DNA of 64,000 nt from Bactericera cockerelli (Eukaryota > Arthropoda > Insecta > Hemiptera > Triozidae), in assembly GCA_024516035.1 (NCBI GenBank), contig CM044959.1, forward strand, positions 34,152,662 to 34,216,661, written 5' to 3'. The position numbers and the translations under genes were made by a program. Under the pieces are notes generated by a model. That model was not told the DNA's origin. It made no database searches and saw only the letters and a program-made list of their open reading frames with translations. Shown here one piece after another: positions 25,364 through 33,570 of this stretch (position 1 is the first letter of the stretch; the number at the start of each line of letters is the position of its first letter).

Positions 25364-28300
25364 CTTTTACCTCTCGCACCTACATCTTTCACTGTTTCCC
25401 CCCACTTTCTTTCGCTATCCAAACAATTCAATATCACTAAATTAATAATTCAATTCCTCCTCAGAACTTCCAGACAAAAGGAAAGAACAAACTTGATTGT
25501 CCTTCTCTCTGGAGAAGGGTTCTTTGTTCTCAGGTCGCGATATGATGAACTTTGTTGTGCTTTGCCAAGGAACTATCGGCAGCCATATTTTCACTCTTAA
25601 TAATCCAGCACATCATTTTAAAGAGAAATCTTTGCTGATTAGAAATTTTGGCACCGTCTGGGGTTATCAGACTGGGGACTTTTTATGTAAAGAATAAATT
25701 ACGAGAAGTGCTGGTTTTTGCTCTTCTATTACACCTACTCTTAATGAATATTCATTATTATAATTGGTGAATTATGGAACAGTTATTACTTTGTTTACGA
25801 TGATGATGTTCGAAAAAAATCTATAAAATACTTAATCGTGTCTCAAGTTTTATGACTCTACTTTAAACACATTTCTACAAGTATTGAATGATATAGGTAC
25901 TGTGTTTTAAAACCTCTGTAAAAGAGTAGTATCATTTGTTTTTTTTTTAATAATCTGAAATGACCTATGTCAGTTAGCTATGCTAGACTTCCTTAGGCAG
26001 CAGCCCCACTATCTGCTTAAGCGGCAGCACCAGAGGTTATAAATATACGTAAGTGCTGCCTTGATTCGAGAGCTCATTCCATCATTCCATTCTAGATTCA
26101 TAGCCTTCAGCATTGTGCTGATTGTCTATCAAAATTTAAACTAACGAAATACAGGCATTGAGCGCGTATTCTCGAAGTTCAGCTCTTATTGATTTTTAAT
26201 ATTATTACCTTATTATAATAAGTATTTCTAATACATTTCTTACAATAAATATTCAATAAACTATCTACCCACGTACTATTTCGTTTAACCCAAACCAAAC
26301 TGGTCTTAAATTATTTTCCGAACATTTCTTTCTTAATATAGTGTTGTGAATCAAACACATTTAAGTAGCGGCTCACACCTATATAAGTTGTATACTAAAT
26401 GACCTTTTCAATGATCTAAAGTTGTTGCTAAAGACGTGCAATTTTTTTGATGTGTTAAAGAGACGTACAAAACAATTCAAGATTCCATTGACACAGGGCT
26501 CGTTATTATTTTTATAAATTTCTTTGCTACACTCATGTATTTATAATAAACATTATAATGTTGTCTTTTGCGTGTTCCTTTATAAGTACTGTTGTACCTT
26601 TCAGTATTGTGGTCATTTTAAATAATAAAAATGCTAAATTAGGCGAGTCCTCACCTCCTCTTCAGACAACTGTCGCTTTCTCAGGAGACTCTCCAGTCGG
26701 TCATACTCCTCCCTGAGAGTCCAGATCTCTCGGCGTAGCTGCTCGTTTTCCCGGCGAAGCTTCTTGATGTCATGTTGACCTGGGGACAATTTTTTTGAAT
26801 TTGAATTTGAATGGGTTTACTTTATTTTACATAATTGGTACATACATGGATACATCACCTAAGCTAACAAGTAACTTCTGCGGTTAAGTAATGAAGTAGA
26901 ATAGAGACAGTTGTTGGATAGACGAAGATTAGGAATAATAATTGAGAAAAATCCATAATGAACGCAAATGTAGCTATATTCGAAGCTTCTTATAAGAGAA
27001 CTCAAGGGATCGGATTTTTTTTTCTTTTACACCTAGGTTTGTCTTAAAAATTGTTTTTTTTTTATATAGAGAGGTAAATTGGACCTGGAAATAGTTCTCT
27101 TTAATCGAGGTTTGTCTTATATCCAGGCTCGACTGCATTTTAAAGACAGACCAAGTTGTAATTCAAGCTGAGTTCGAAACAATTCACAAATTTTACTATT
27201 CAAGGTTAAGAACACTATTTATGAAATGGAAGGCTCTTTCAAACGTCTATTTTAATAATTATAAATAAATTTTCCCCTAACCACGTATCCTAGGTAGGAA
27301 GCTTAAAATACTATGAATTAACATCAGATATTTGGCAAATCTAGGACGATGAATTAGGATAGAAATATTGCATAAAAATACCATTTACACTGAAACATAC
27401 AAGATTTGATGTTGATAACTGTCACCAGACAAACAGTAATCTGTTAAGTACTCCTACCTCATAGTAACATTTGTGCTATGCATGTGCAAAAGGTAAACCT
27501 TCAATTTCTTCGACCAAATTCATAACACACTGTTCACAAGTGTACACTTCACGGTCACAAATAACATAATTTTATCTCTCTCTCGTCACTAAAATGAAGA
27601 CATTTTCGTTAAGTCCATCAAAGTTGTTAAGATTATCCTATTCTAGTATTTCTAGTTGTGAAGTAGAATGACAAGACGTGTGGTTGACTTGAAATTACTT
27701 AGCCTGGACTAAAAAGCTAGTGAGTATCTACAGGCATTTCAAAGAAGTTCTTTGGGCCATTGTAATGATTTTTACTGCAATGGTATTTGTACTAACAATG
27801 GGTAGCCCCTCATCATGAAATAATACTGATGAGCAGACAGATAAGCTATTAGGTTGGCGGACATTTTAGAAAATAATGAATTACAAATTTCATCATAGTT
27901 ACCTACCCTATTTTTGCTAATGGCACTGTAGAGAATAAACTAGGTACTCACATGGGTTCTTTTTAAATTGCAGGTGTGATTGAATTGTATTTGTTAATGG
28001 CATTTTTGGTACTATTTTGGCATTAAAATCTTTAGTGTCAAGATAATGAGACGAAAATGTTGCTATTCACGTATTCTGGGAAATTTATCTTAATATATAA
28101 ATGTCAAAGTCACTGACTGACTGATCATCACTGTTTCTCCGAACTGGTAAGTCTGAAATGTGGTAGGTAGCTTTGTCTTATAGTCTAGATGTGCAATAAG
28201 ACGGGATTCGAAATTCCCACTACAACACCTGCCATTGGCGAAAAAGGACTTTTTGCTTTCACGGCAATGCCTCGGCCCGCAAAGCGGGCGACAGCCCGCT

Positions 28301-31300
28301 AGTCTTAAATAAATTTACAAAATACGTACCTCTACATGCACACTTGTATTTTTCTTTAGGTCCAGCCACCAAGCCTAGTAACATCCTCAAAGAAAGCTCG
28401 TCCATCTTCCATTTCAATTTCTAATAGTATAGTATAGTATAGTAGTGCTTTATTTAGACTGTCGGCTCGAGACAGGAAGTCCCATTACGCCAACAGTTTA
28501 TAAAACACACAGTTTATAAACCAATTTTGATATAAAAACACACAGATAAATGAAAAAAAAATGAGAAAAAACGTAGAGAAAATTTCTGAATCAATCCTGA
28601 ATGAGAATTAAAACTGGACTAATTATTTCGTTTAATACATACACTGTACACAGAGCCCTGGATTGTTTACAAAATACTGGGTGTTTGTTTATTTGTACCT
28701 TGCGTAAACGTCAGCTCCTACAGGGTCGAAATGGTTTGCTTAGAACCATACAGATCGACTGTATGGTTCTAAGCAAACCATTTGGTAATTTGGAATATAT
28801 GAACAAAGCACAGTATGTATATTGTATAGTATAGGCTTGAATGGAAAATGGACAAGTGACATTAAATAATATATTCAGCTCAGTTATGTGTGCAACTATG
28901 CATATTATGGTACTTTGGTAAGTTTTTGAAAAGGATGATACATAATACAAATCATGTAGGAATGTATGTAGGTACATGAAATTTTTATACTAAATAGCGA
29001 TATCTTCAAATATTAGAATAGCAAGCGGAATATTAGTTGAATAAACAATATCTTATTAGTTACCTACTTTAAATTTATAGTGAAAAACACCTGTTTTAAC
29101 TGTACCAAAAATAGTTTATATTGTTGACTAATGTAGGGAAAAATATTTTTTGTTTCTCATCAATTTACCTACTTTTCTCGTGGTGTATATAACTGTAAAG
29201 TTGAAAAACACCACTTTAATATAATAGAAATAGAAGGTAGATAGATAGAGACCTACTTTTCTCCGTACTTTCTTTTCCTTCCGTATAAGTAAGGAAGGTA
29301 AAATGCACAACCCTGTAAAACACCATGTGGTGGTGTGGTCCGGATTTTCATCTAAACAATCTGGAAATCAAGTGAAGCGAAGAGCAATAACGCTAATGAT
29401 AATAATTGTACTTGCGCTCATTACCCACTGGTTTTACGGTCCGGATATTTCTAGACGTATGCTGTCGATACGAGTGCTTTAACGTTAAACAGTAGAAATG
29501 TTATTCGAAGGCCGACACATGTTACAAGTTAGTTTTAGTGCTTCTTTGAGACGGTCGAGGTAAGGCGAGAAATGAGAAGTAGTAGGTAGAAGAAGTGACA
29601 TTTAGGGCTAAATTATGAAATAAGATTAGAACTCATACAAACCTATGTAAAATATATGTCCAATAGTGCTTTGTTCAGTCGCCTAGTCGGTCAGATAGTA
29701 ACGTCTCGCATCATTGCTATGGTAACTGTAGCCACAGTGGACGAGTGGAGTGGCGCACTGGCATGCACGTATGATGACCTGGGTTCGATTCCCGGTAGCT
29801 CAGAAACTTTTTGCTCTGTACTTGGATGTCCGGACTTCACTCATACCAGGCATACCTCGTTAGGAAAAATGAATAGCTATTTATACGGAAAGCGACCAGT
29901 GGTGGATATTGGAAAATGATGAAATTTGGAGATACGTAATGCTGAGCTACCCACTATCAGCTGTGACATAACACAAGAAAACCATGTACATTGCTGGCAA
30001 CAGTGTCATCTGAGCGTTTAAATAAAAGTGGTGGAGACGCCAAAACACTTTCACACCTAGGCATCTGATATGACCCTCGGAGTTGGAGTTTAAATTAAAG
30101 TGACAGAAGGCAAAATATCAGTTCCGACAGTATTAACACTAATCCACTTCTGTCCAAACTGTCGTCTGAGAAATTTCAAGACTGCATGTTGATTTTGAAA
30201 AGGTAATATGAGAGTTTATTATTGATTCAAATGTAGATAATTCCAATAAAATTTCGTTCAAATATACATACATAACTAAAAATCTCATATCCTATGAATC
30301 TTATGCAATGGTCACAAATAATAATAATAGACTTTTTAGTGGAAGGCAACCACTAGGTGATGTTAATGCTGAAAGCATTTCCTGCCACCTCTTTAGTATT
30401 ATGTGGTCATAAATTACGCGTAGTCAAATAAATGATGAAAACTTCATGCATTAGGTGGGTGGGATTCGAACCAACGGATCCCTGGGCCACCTGGGTTACC
30501 AGACTAGGGAGTTAAGTCATTTGTCTACCAATGCAAAGGCTGTCACAATAATTGTTACAGACTAGTGGTTAAGGCTGACTACCAATACACGGTATACTAC
30601 CAATGTACGGTAAAACAAATCATAAATTACTTCAAGAATTTTTCATATCAAAGCCATGGCGATTGACAAAAGAAAAGAAATTATAAGCACAACACACAAA
30701 TAATTAATGACAACTACATACTTACCTATTTAATTGCACTAAACAATATAAACATAATATCCTACCTATTGCACAGCAAGAACAGCACTCGTGTGTGAAA
30801 CATATCAGAGCAAATAACTCAGTCTTCTAAATTTTATTTAATTTTTTGACACATAAAAGAGTCGTTCCATTTGATTAAAGTTAACTCGTAAGCGGTAAAA
30901 TTTTGGCATTGAGTTCAAAAATGTGCGGAAATCAAAAATTAGATTCTTTAAATTGATTTATTATTACCTTTGTAAAATATTGATGTTTGTTTGCGGTACG
31001 CATAATATTCAACTTTTGTAAAATTCATAGAAACCGTATAAACAATTTTGACAAAAAATCGCAAATATTGACTTTGACTTACTTCAGCAAAAATCTATAA
31101 ACTGAAATACTTTTACAATAATTTATCTATTCCGTTAGAATTAGAACTTTTGAGAGGCTTTCACCAATTCCCCATCAATCCGTAAGAGAGTCTCACGGTA
31201 AAATAAGAAAATGCAACCCATCAATCAATTGCTGTATATCACTCAAAACTAAGATCTTCAGTCTGCTGTGGGTGGAATTGCGTTAGGTATTTCTGATTTA

Positions 31301-32155
31301 TGTTTATCAATAATGGAAATCAGAATATTTTCCATATAGATACGTATTTTAACACTAGTACATATGTATGTAATATCGTACATATATTATGTATACTTGT
31401 ACATAATTTCCAATGACGTATGCATCAAATTTGATAAAATGTTTAGATCGATACTGTCTTCTTAACAGTTAAAAAATATATTTTTTTGTAGATACATGAG
31501 TAAATATGAGTATGTATCACTTTGAAAAATTAACTTTTATCTACGTAGGTTTGATAACATTGGTAGTATAGATATAGATTATAGTTGATGATAATCACAA
31601 AGGTCTCATGAGACTAGTCAGACATTACTGACAAGAAATTATTCTTATCATTTGACTTAGCAGGGAGCTGAAAATGTATTAACTTTAAAATACCTATGTT
31701 TTTGAACGGATGTCAAGTTAAATAAGGAGAAATAGCATTTAGAATCCTGATCGGGATACGATATTTCCTCGTTGATTAGCACTATAGCCCGACTCGAGGG
31801 ACAGTCTGGCTACTTTAAAAATAATCCTGTTTTATAATTCGGCCCTAAAACCCGAAAAAGAGAAGATCGGAAAAGAAAAGCACACCACTCACCCTTCTCC
31901 ACCTCAGCATTGATGTTGATCGTCCTCAGTCGTAACTCTTCGTTCTCATAGATCATCCCTCGGGAGGAGCTCTTGTCCAGGACTCTGTTGGGCTTGGCGT
32001 TCACATCCCGCCGTCTGGCCCGCAGCATTGAAGAGGTGCCTGGAGTCATTCTGGCTTTGGACATCTGGTAGTGGCCGGTCTTGCGAAACTTCTTGGCTTG
32101 GTCAGCGTACTTCAGGCCGGTGAAGTAAAGCTCGAACATGGGGCAGACCACGGAA
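2083..32155 (-). CDS. Eight-exon host gene, 988 codons visible: coiled coil plus RRM-like segments (5' incomplete)
   Basis: Exons joined on the minus strand: 32155-31893, 26779-26655, 24293-23903, 21677-21298, 6455-6243, 4534-4396, 4071-3934 and 3401-2083. Every junction has AG/GT sites and compatible phase, and the joined length gives 988 codons plus stop with no interruption. Order of content: a basic N-terminal exon, a heptad-rich coiled coil, a Glu/Asp-rich acidic exon, a Pro/Ser linker, two RRM-like a/b segments (exons 5 to early 8), then a long Ser/Arg-rich tail ending with a WCGCWGNGC motif. The first exon starts in mid-codon, so at least one upstream exon is missing. I do not recognise the gene. 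An RNA- or protein-binding scaffold role is inference only. The introns carry several mobile elements and a nested phosphate carrier gene. Confidence 0.8.
3402..3933 (-). other. Intron 7
   Basis: AT-rich intron with an A13 run near 3705. No repeat or RNA recognised. Confidence 0.6.
3934..4071 (-). CDS. Exon 7: RRM-like segment
   Basis: Acceptor TTCCCTCAG before GTATCCAG; donor GTTAGT; phase 1 on both sides. It encodes [20 protein letters not shown], then [25 protein letters not shown]. The part V-I-A-L-T-G-V-P...[10 protein letters not shown] matches the general RRM start (b1 strand 'valtgvP', helix 'LxxxLssfG'). Confidence 0.8.
4396..4534 (-). CDS. Exon 6: RRM-like segment
   Basis: Acceptor CTGTTCCAG before GTG-ATA-GAC; donor GTAAAT; phase 0 in, phase 1 out, 46 codons. 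It encodes [20 protein letters not shown], then [26 protein letters not shown]. This reads as a helix, a strand (CYVSF, in the position of an RRM RNP1-type strand) and a helix. A MITE sits 18 bp upstream of the exon in the intron. Confidence 0.8.
4553..4681. mobile_element. Harbinger-like MITE, copy 1 (129 bp)
   Basis: Terminal inverted repeats GGGCGGAATTAATAGAC and its complement; flanked on both sides by TTA, the 3-bp TWA target duplication typical of PIF/Harbinger. Near-identical in length and sequence to the copy at 24383. No coding capacity. It lies in intron 5, immediately upstream of the exon 6 acceptor. Confidence 0.8.
5416..5580. repeat. 87-bp tandem duplication containing a MITE end
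   Basis: Two units start GGATTCCAAACTAGATTCTT at 5416 and 5503. Each contains AAATTAATAGACGTTTT, which matches the terminal part of the 129-bp MITE family. Confidence 0.75.
5821..5882. repeat. Perfect 62-bp palindrome
   Basis: Two 31-base arms beginning CCAGATGGGGCTGACGTCC are exact reverse complements with no spacer. Each arm is GC-rich against AT-rich intron sequence. No flanking duplication recognised. Confidence 0.95.
6243..6455 (-). CDS. Exon 5: Ser-rich stretch and start of the first RRM-like segment
   Basis: Acceptor TTATTTTTCAG before TCG-GAT-AAG; donor GTGAGC; phase 0 on both sides, 71 codons. [16 protein letters not shown] and a run of Ser/Thr/Pro lead to [19 protein letters not shown] and [11 protein letters not shown], which look like the first strand and helix of an a/b fold continued in exon 6. 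GC-rich relative to the flanking introns. No frame-matching ORF longer than the exon exists, so it is easy to miss by length alone. Confidence 0.8.
6456..7370. other. Start of intron 4, nothing recognised
   Basis: AT-rich intron sequence without an exon, tRNA or obvious repeat, apart from short local duplications around 6700-6750 (GGCAATGTATGG). Confidence 0.5.
7378..7560 (+). mobile_element. tRNA-derived SINE
   Basis: A tRNA-like head has an A box (TGGCTCAGTGG at about 7387) and a B box (GGTTCGAATCC at about 7431). The acceptor ends do not pair, so it is not a tRNA gene. The ~110-bp tail ends in an A-rich stretch near 7550. No second copy in this window. Confidence 0.55.
7634..8012. repeat. 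Degenerate minisatellite, ~33-bp unit
   Basis: About ten imperfect copies of a unit close to AATTGAAGTAATCAAAATTA plus TCAGCAGTATATCC, with unit lengths from about 30 to 50 bp. Confidence 0.7.
8013..8937. other. Intron 4, nothing recognised
   Basis: AT-rich; no exon or classified repeat. Confidence 0.45.
8938..9050. repeat. Tandem repeat, ~35-bp unit
   Basis: Three to four copies of a GAGTTTCAGATTTTCTCA unit followed by GTTAGGACAATTAG. The last two full copies are nearly identical. Confidence 0.85.
9051..10686. other. Intron 4, nothing recognised
   Basis: AT-rich with A-rich stretches around 9360-9480. No supported gene or repeat family. Confidence 0.45.
10687..10949 (+). mobile_element. 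SINE family A, copy with deleted anticodon arm
   Basis: Matches the copies at 34942-35248 (reverse), 40062-40290 (reverse) and 59826-60040. The shared body includes GTGCGCTCGTGTTGACCCAG, then a CACTTCTCGCCCATCAGAGG block, and ends CTGTGAAA...CTTATCTTAAAA. In this copy the A box (TAGCTCAGTGG) runs almost directly into the B box (GGTTCGAAC), so the intervening tRNA part is missing. Confidence 0.8.
11349..11451. repeat. (GT)n(GA)n compound microsatellite
   Basis: About 70 bp of GT repeats run directly into about 30 bp of GA repeats. Confidence 0.97.
11817..13511 (-). pseudogene. Jockey/CR1-like non-LTR retrotransposon, 5'-truncated, frameshifted reverse transcriptase
   Basis: Three consecutive minus-strand frames (13511-12942, 12988-12755, 12792-12172) together cover a LINE reverse transcriptase from the thumb-side motif [15 protein letters not shown] through [17 protein letters not shown], the [11 protein letters not shown] motif, [13 protein letters not shown] and the catalytic FADD box to the C-terminal region ([19 protein letters not shown]...AWG). 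At least two frameshifts, near 12970 and 12780, inactivate it. The endonuclease and ORF1 are absent. A 36-base T run at 11817-11852 marks the poly(A) tail in reverse orientation. The 3' UTR contains a perfect 11-bp stem-loop. It lies in intron 4 of the minus-strand host gene, in the same orientation. Confidence 0.85.
11914..11951 (-). other. Stem-loop in LINE 3' UTR
   Basis: CCCTTTCTCAA (11914-11924) pairs exactly with TTGAGAAAGGG (11941-11951) across a 16-base loop, about 60 bases from the poly(A) end of the LINE. Confidence 0.7.
13512..13661 (+). pseudogene. Short open fragment in opposite orientation to the LINE
   Basis: Directly beyond the LINE break the plus strand is open and reads [18 protein letters not shown], then a Val/Asn-rich part ending NEEEKNQNL and TGA at 13659-13661. 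The junction carries a repeated TCAAAGAT motif. It may be the inverted 5' part of the same LINE (twin priming), but its identity is not established. Confidence 0.3.
13662..16216. other. Intron 4 upstream of the nested carrier gene, nothing recognised
   Basis: AT-rich. No confident exon, tRNA or classified repeat. The promoter of the carrier gene should lie near its end, but no TATA box or initiator could be singled out. Confidence 0.4.
16217..17206 (+). CDS. Mitochondrial phosphate carrier protein (SLC25A3 family), single exon
   Basis: A 329-codon intact frame. It has the three-fold repeat of mitochondrial carriers of the inner membrane, which import phosphate with H+ for ATP synthesis. Repeat 1 has the signature [13 protein letters not shown] (about residues 53-65). 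Repeat 2 has [12 protein letters not shown], where the usual Pro of PX[DE]XX[KR] is Ala. Repeat 3 has [13 protein letters not shown]. Family hallmarks include [67 protein letters not shown] and the [12 protein letters not shown] tail. The N-terminal region is shorter than usual. A CCTGTCAG at 16250-16257 could instead be an acceptor from an upstream exon. It is GC-rich within an AT-rich intron of the opposite-strand gene, has no introns and diverges from the usual sequence, so it may be a retrocopy paralog. A second, canonical copy is expected elsewhere. Confidence 0.93.
   Translation: MFRKLFNSHWVSCQGSQGQPSNEEYSCAFASNKYFALCGVGGLLACGSTHLLVTPLDIVKCRLQVDQGKYRNVMTGFRLTVAEEGYRGLAKGWVPTLLGYSIQGYAKFGFYEVFKVKFAGLVSEEAAYTYRTPIYLASAAVAEFIGDIGLSAFEAIKVKIQTAPGYANTMMEAVPKMYQEEGLYSFYKTLVPLAMRQIPYTTVKFVCFERTIELLYRYVVPKPRDLCSKPEQLVVTFTAGYIAGIFCAVASHPPDVIVSQMNQQKDIPMGAVVRRLGFRGMWTGLAPRILMIGTIAALQWFIFDGFKVAMALPRPPPPEMPESLRRKQT
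17207..20870. other. Carrier 3' UTR and rest of intron 4, nothing else recognised
   Basis: AT-rich, with a G11 run at about 20055. 19141-19240 has weak similarity to the SINE C core (AGGCTGGGTCCGG...). Confidence 0.4.
17749..17754 (+). terminator. Candidate polyadenylation signal of the carrier gene
   Basis: AATAAA 543 bases after the stop codon, in AT-rich sequence where such hexamers are common by chance. Confidence 0.3.
20876..20950 (-). mobile_element. SINE family A, 3' fragment
   Basis: TTTAAAGATGAGTGTTTCAC then AGCC...TCGTAGCCAT...GAGCTACTGTAGA matches the 3' end of the copy at 34942. Confidence 0.65.
21298..21677 (-). CDS. Exon 4: Pro/Gln-rich linker exon
   Basis: Acceptor AATTTTCAG before ATCCAAAC; donor GTTAGT; phase 1 in, phase 0 out. 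It encodes [20 protein letters not shown], then a Ser/Gln-rich part, then [18 protein letters not shown] and an ordered-looking end, [19 protein letters not shown]...RPQHLSK. Mostly low complexity; the last 40 residues could be helical. Confidence 0.75.
22040..22183. mobile_element. Diverged copy of the Harbinger-like MITE
   Basis: The right end TGCACAGAGGTATAAACGTA then AATTAATTTCGCCCTTA aligns with CCACAGAGGTATTACAAAAACG then TCTATTAATTCCGCCC of intact copies. The middle (CAATACGCAAAATCC) also matches. The left terminus is blurred. Confidence 0.55.
22184..23902. other. Intron 3, nothing recognised
   Basis: AT-rich intron. No exon fits the phase of the neighbouring exons, and no known repeat was seen. 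Confidence 0.4.
23903..24293 (-). CDS. Exon 3: acidic exon
   Basis: Acceptor TTTCACAG before GGT-GAG-AAT; donor GTAAGA; phase 0 in, phase 1 out. It encodes 130 residues, very acidic at the start ([19 protein letters not shown]) and then [23 protein letters not shown], a Cys-containing stretch ([22 protein letters not shown]) and GKQMSRG. Predicted disordered. No known domain recognised. Confidence 0.75.
24383..24511. mobile_element. Harbinger-like MITE, copy 2 (129 bp)
   Basis: Same length and sequence as copy 1 apart from scattered substitutions. Flanks are GAA and TAA, a TAA duplication with one change. It lies 90 bp upstream of the exon 3 acceptor. Confidence 0.85.
24890..25385. repeat. 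Pyrimidine-rich tract with (CT)n core
   Basis: About 500 bp with strong C+T bias on the plus strand and an uninterrupted (TC)n run at about 25315-25361. The open frames across it are compositional artefacts. Confidence 0.9.
25386..26654. other. Intron 2, nothing recognised
   Basis: AT-rich; no exon or repeat identified. Confidence 0.4.
26655..26779 (-). CDS. Exon 2: coiled-coil exon
   Basis: CCCCAG acceptor and GTGAGG donor; phase 1 in, phase 0 out. It encodes about 41 residues ([18 protein letters not shown]..., ending [11 protein letters not shown]) with leucines at heptad spacing and alternating charge, a typical short coiled coil for dimerisation. The phase agrees with the exons on both sides, which is the main support that it belongs to this gene. 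Confidence 0.8.
26780..28091. other. Intron 1 (part), nothing recognised
   Basis: AT-rich. TTTGAATTTGAATGGGTTTA at about 26798 resembles a reversed LINE/SINE 3' end, without further support. Confidence 0.35.
28092..28304 (-). repeat. Interspersed repeat R1 (reverse)
   Basis: Shares ~200 bp with 35302-35551 and 59501-59752: GCGGGCTGTCGCCCGCTTTG, then ...GAGGCA...GTGAAAGCAAAAA, a TAGACTATAAGACAAAGCTA block, then a GTCAGTGA-rich tail and a TTTATATATTA end. Class unknown. Confidence 0.8.
28421..28600. repeat. (TATAG)n start of a reversed retroelement-like 3' end
   Basis: A TATAGTATAGTATAG run followed by TGCTTTATTTAGACTG, typical of a 3' end read in reverse. Unclassified. Confidence 0.3.
28729..28783. 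repeat. 55-bp palindrome with 5-base spacer
   Basis: 25-base arms starting AAATGGTTTGCTTAGAACC are exact reverse complements around ATCGA. Confidence 0.95.
29735..29925 (+). mobile_element. tRNA-like SINE remnant
   Basis: A GTGGACGAGTGGAGTGGCGC head, a B box (GGTTCGATTCC at 29782) and ~130 bp of downstream body. The acceptor ends do not pair. No other copy in the window. Confidence 0.45.
30318..30535 (-). mobile_element. SINE family B
   Basis: tRNA-derived head at the right end (B box GGTTCGAATCC on the minus strand at about 30475), body with a TTAGTGGAAGG...CCACTAGG...GGTTAATGCT...TACCACC block, and an (ATA)n tail at the left end. Shared with 34632-34851 and 38908-39120. Confidence 0.8.
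30536..31892. other. Intron 1 (part), nothing recognised
   Basis: AT-rich. AATCCTGTTTTATAATTCGG at about 31826 matches the end of the fold-back MITE at 34060, and a similar remnant lies at 29604. Confidence 0.4.
31893..32155 (-). CDS. Exon 1 seen of the 988-codon gene
   Basis: Acceptor: the AG at 32157-32156 precedes T-TCC-GTG-GTC. Donor: GTGAGT, complement at 31892-31887. It enters with the third base of a codon and leaves in phase 1. The encoded 87 residues begin [19 protein letters not shown], then a basic run ([32 protein letters not shown]), then [20 protein letters not shown], which leads into the coiled coil of the next exon. The pyrimidine tract before the acceptor is weak. Alternatively this could be a first exon starting at the ATG inside MFELYF, although the reading frame stays open to the AG. 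The 59-bp tandem array begins 26 bp upstream. Confidence 0.7.
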
Positions 32156-32180
32156 CTGATGAGTTACTTCTGAGAGTGTC

Positions 32181-32538
32181 TGTAGATACCACAAATGTTG
32201 TGTTTTTCAGACCTACAGCATATTACTGGTGAGCAGATCTGTAGATATCACAAGTGTTGTGTTTTTCAGACCTAGAGCATATTACTAGTGAGTAGATCTG
32301 TAGATATAACAAGTATTGTGTTTTTCAGACTGCTGAGAGCATATTACTGGTGAGTAGATCTGTAGATATAACAATTGTTGTGTTTTTCAGACCTAGAGCA
32401 TATTACTGGTGAGTAGATCTGTAGGTATCACAAGAGTTGTGTTTGTCAGACTTAGAGCACATTACTGGTGAGTAGATCTGTAGATACCACAAGTGTTGTG
32501 TTTTTCAGACCTAGAGCATATTACTGGCGAGTAGATCT
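32181..32538. repeat. Six-copy 59-bp tandem array with splice-site-like units
   Basis: Units begin TGTAGATA at 32181, 32240, 32299, 32361, 32420 and 32479 (period 59; one unit is 62). On the plus strand each has T-rich sequence ending in CAG, then 18 bases (21 in the third unit), then GTGAGT, GTGAGC or GCGAGT. Confidence 0.95.
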
Positions 32539-32899
32539 GGCTGGAGATTTAGGGACAGTTTTTACCTAACATGTCTGTACATTTATTTAAAAGAATATTC
32601 AGTTTCTCATTAGAAAATATCGTACTTATTTAAATTTCTTAGCTAAATGAATGTATGGGATAATGGTCTCATAATAGATCAATTTTCACACTTGGTAAGT
32701 TTTCAGATCCTTAAGAAATTTTCTTTAACACTACTAATGTTTTTTTTTACAGCTAAAAGAATTAGGTACATGTAGGTATTTTATACAATGCAATAAATAT
32801 CATAACGGAGGGGTAAATAAGCTACTAACTTTAGGGGTATTTTTCTTTTGGATAATTTTTTTTCCAGGTTCGATATTTCCAAATATTTCCATTTTATTC
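32539..32899. other. Nothing recognised
   Basis: AT-rich sequence between the 59-bp array and the R-type repeat stub. Confidence 0.4.
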
Positions 32900-33046
32900 C
32901 AAACTAGCGGGTTACACCCGCCGCTTCGCCAGCCCATCAAACACACACAACGCACACACACACCCACCCACACACACACATCCCACACACACATCCACAC
33001 ACACCCACACACACACATCCACACACACACATCCACACACACATAA
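32900..33046. repeat. R-type repeat stub plus (CA)n microsatellite
   Basis: AACTAGCGGGTTACACCCGC then CGCTTCGCC resembles the hairpin start of repeat R1. It is followed by ~110 bp of CA-rich repeats with CC interruptions. Confidence 0.8.
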
Positions 33047-33451
33047 ATAAAACAAGTAAAACGGAAGTACAGTTGAATTAGAGTGTGGAATTTGTTTATA
33101 ACTTATGAATCTTATGATGGGGATTTTCTCGTTTGTATATTTTTTGTATAAAAAAAACCAATGTTAAACTCTACTTATTAGCTGTGCCCTTTCTAATATG
33201 TGCGTAGGAGGTTGCCCTAGATTACCACCTGTGAGTCAGCACGTCTATTCCTCAGGGAAGAGTCAAAGACTTCAAAATTTGAGCCACAAATATTATGATG
33301 GAATATCATTCTAAAAAAACAACAATAATACAAAATATCTATATAGGAACCAAACCAAGATATTTCACAAAGTTTCCTCTTTACCTACATAAAAGTGTAC
33401 AAGTAGGTAATTATCATATTAAAATATTTTCTCCAATGTTGACATCAAGTC

Positions 33452-33570
33452 TCAAATAAATGAGGATAAATTAATGCATTTTGGGTTGGATTCGAACCGA
33501 TGGATCCCTCCCTGCGCTACCTCGACTACCAGACTGTTGCCACAACCAATCGAGCACCAACTCGTGTGAC
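33452..33570 (-). mobile_element. SINE family B, truncated and diverged
   Basis: AATGAGGATAAATTAATGCA, a TTGGATTCGAACCGATGGAT block and CTGCGCTACCTCGACTACCA match the head half of family B; the body half is missing. Confidence 0.65.

Noticed and set aside
25054..25600. Long Leu/Ser/Phe-rich frames in the CT tract
   Set aside because: They follow from the pyrimidine repeats: several overlapping frames are open at once, with no start context and no domain.
32181..32538. CRISPR-like array
   Set aside because: Units are continuous 59-bp tandem copies without distinct spacers, in animal DNA.
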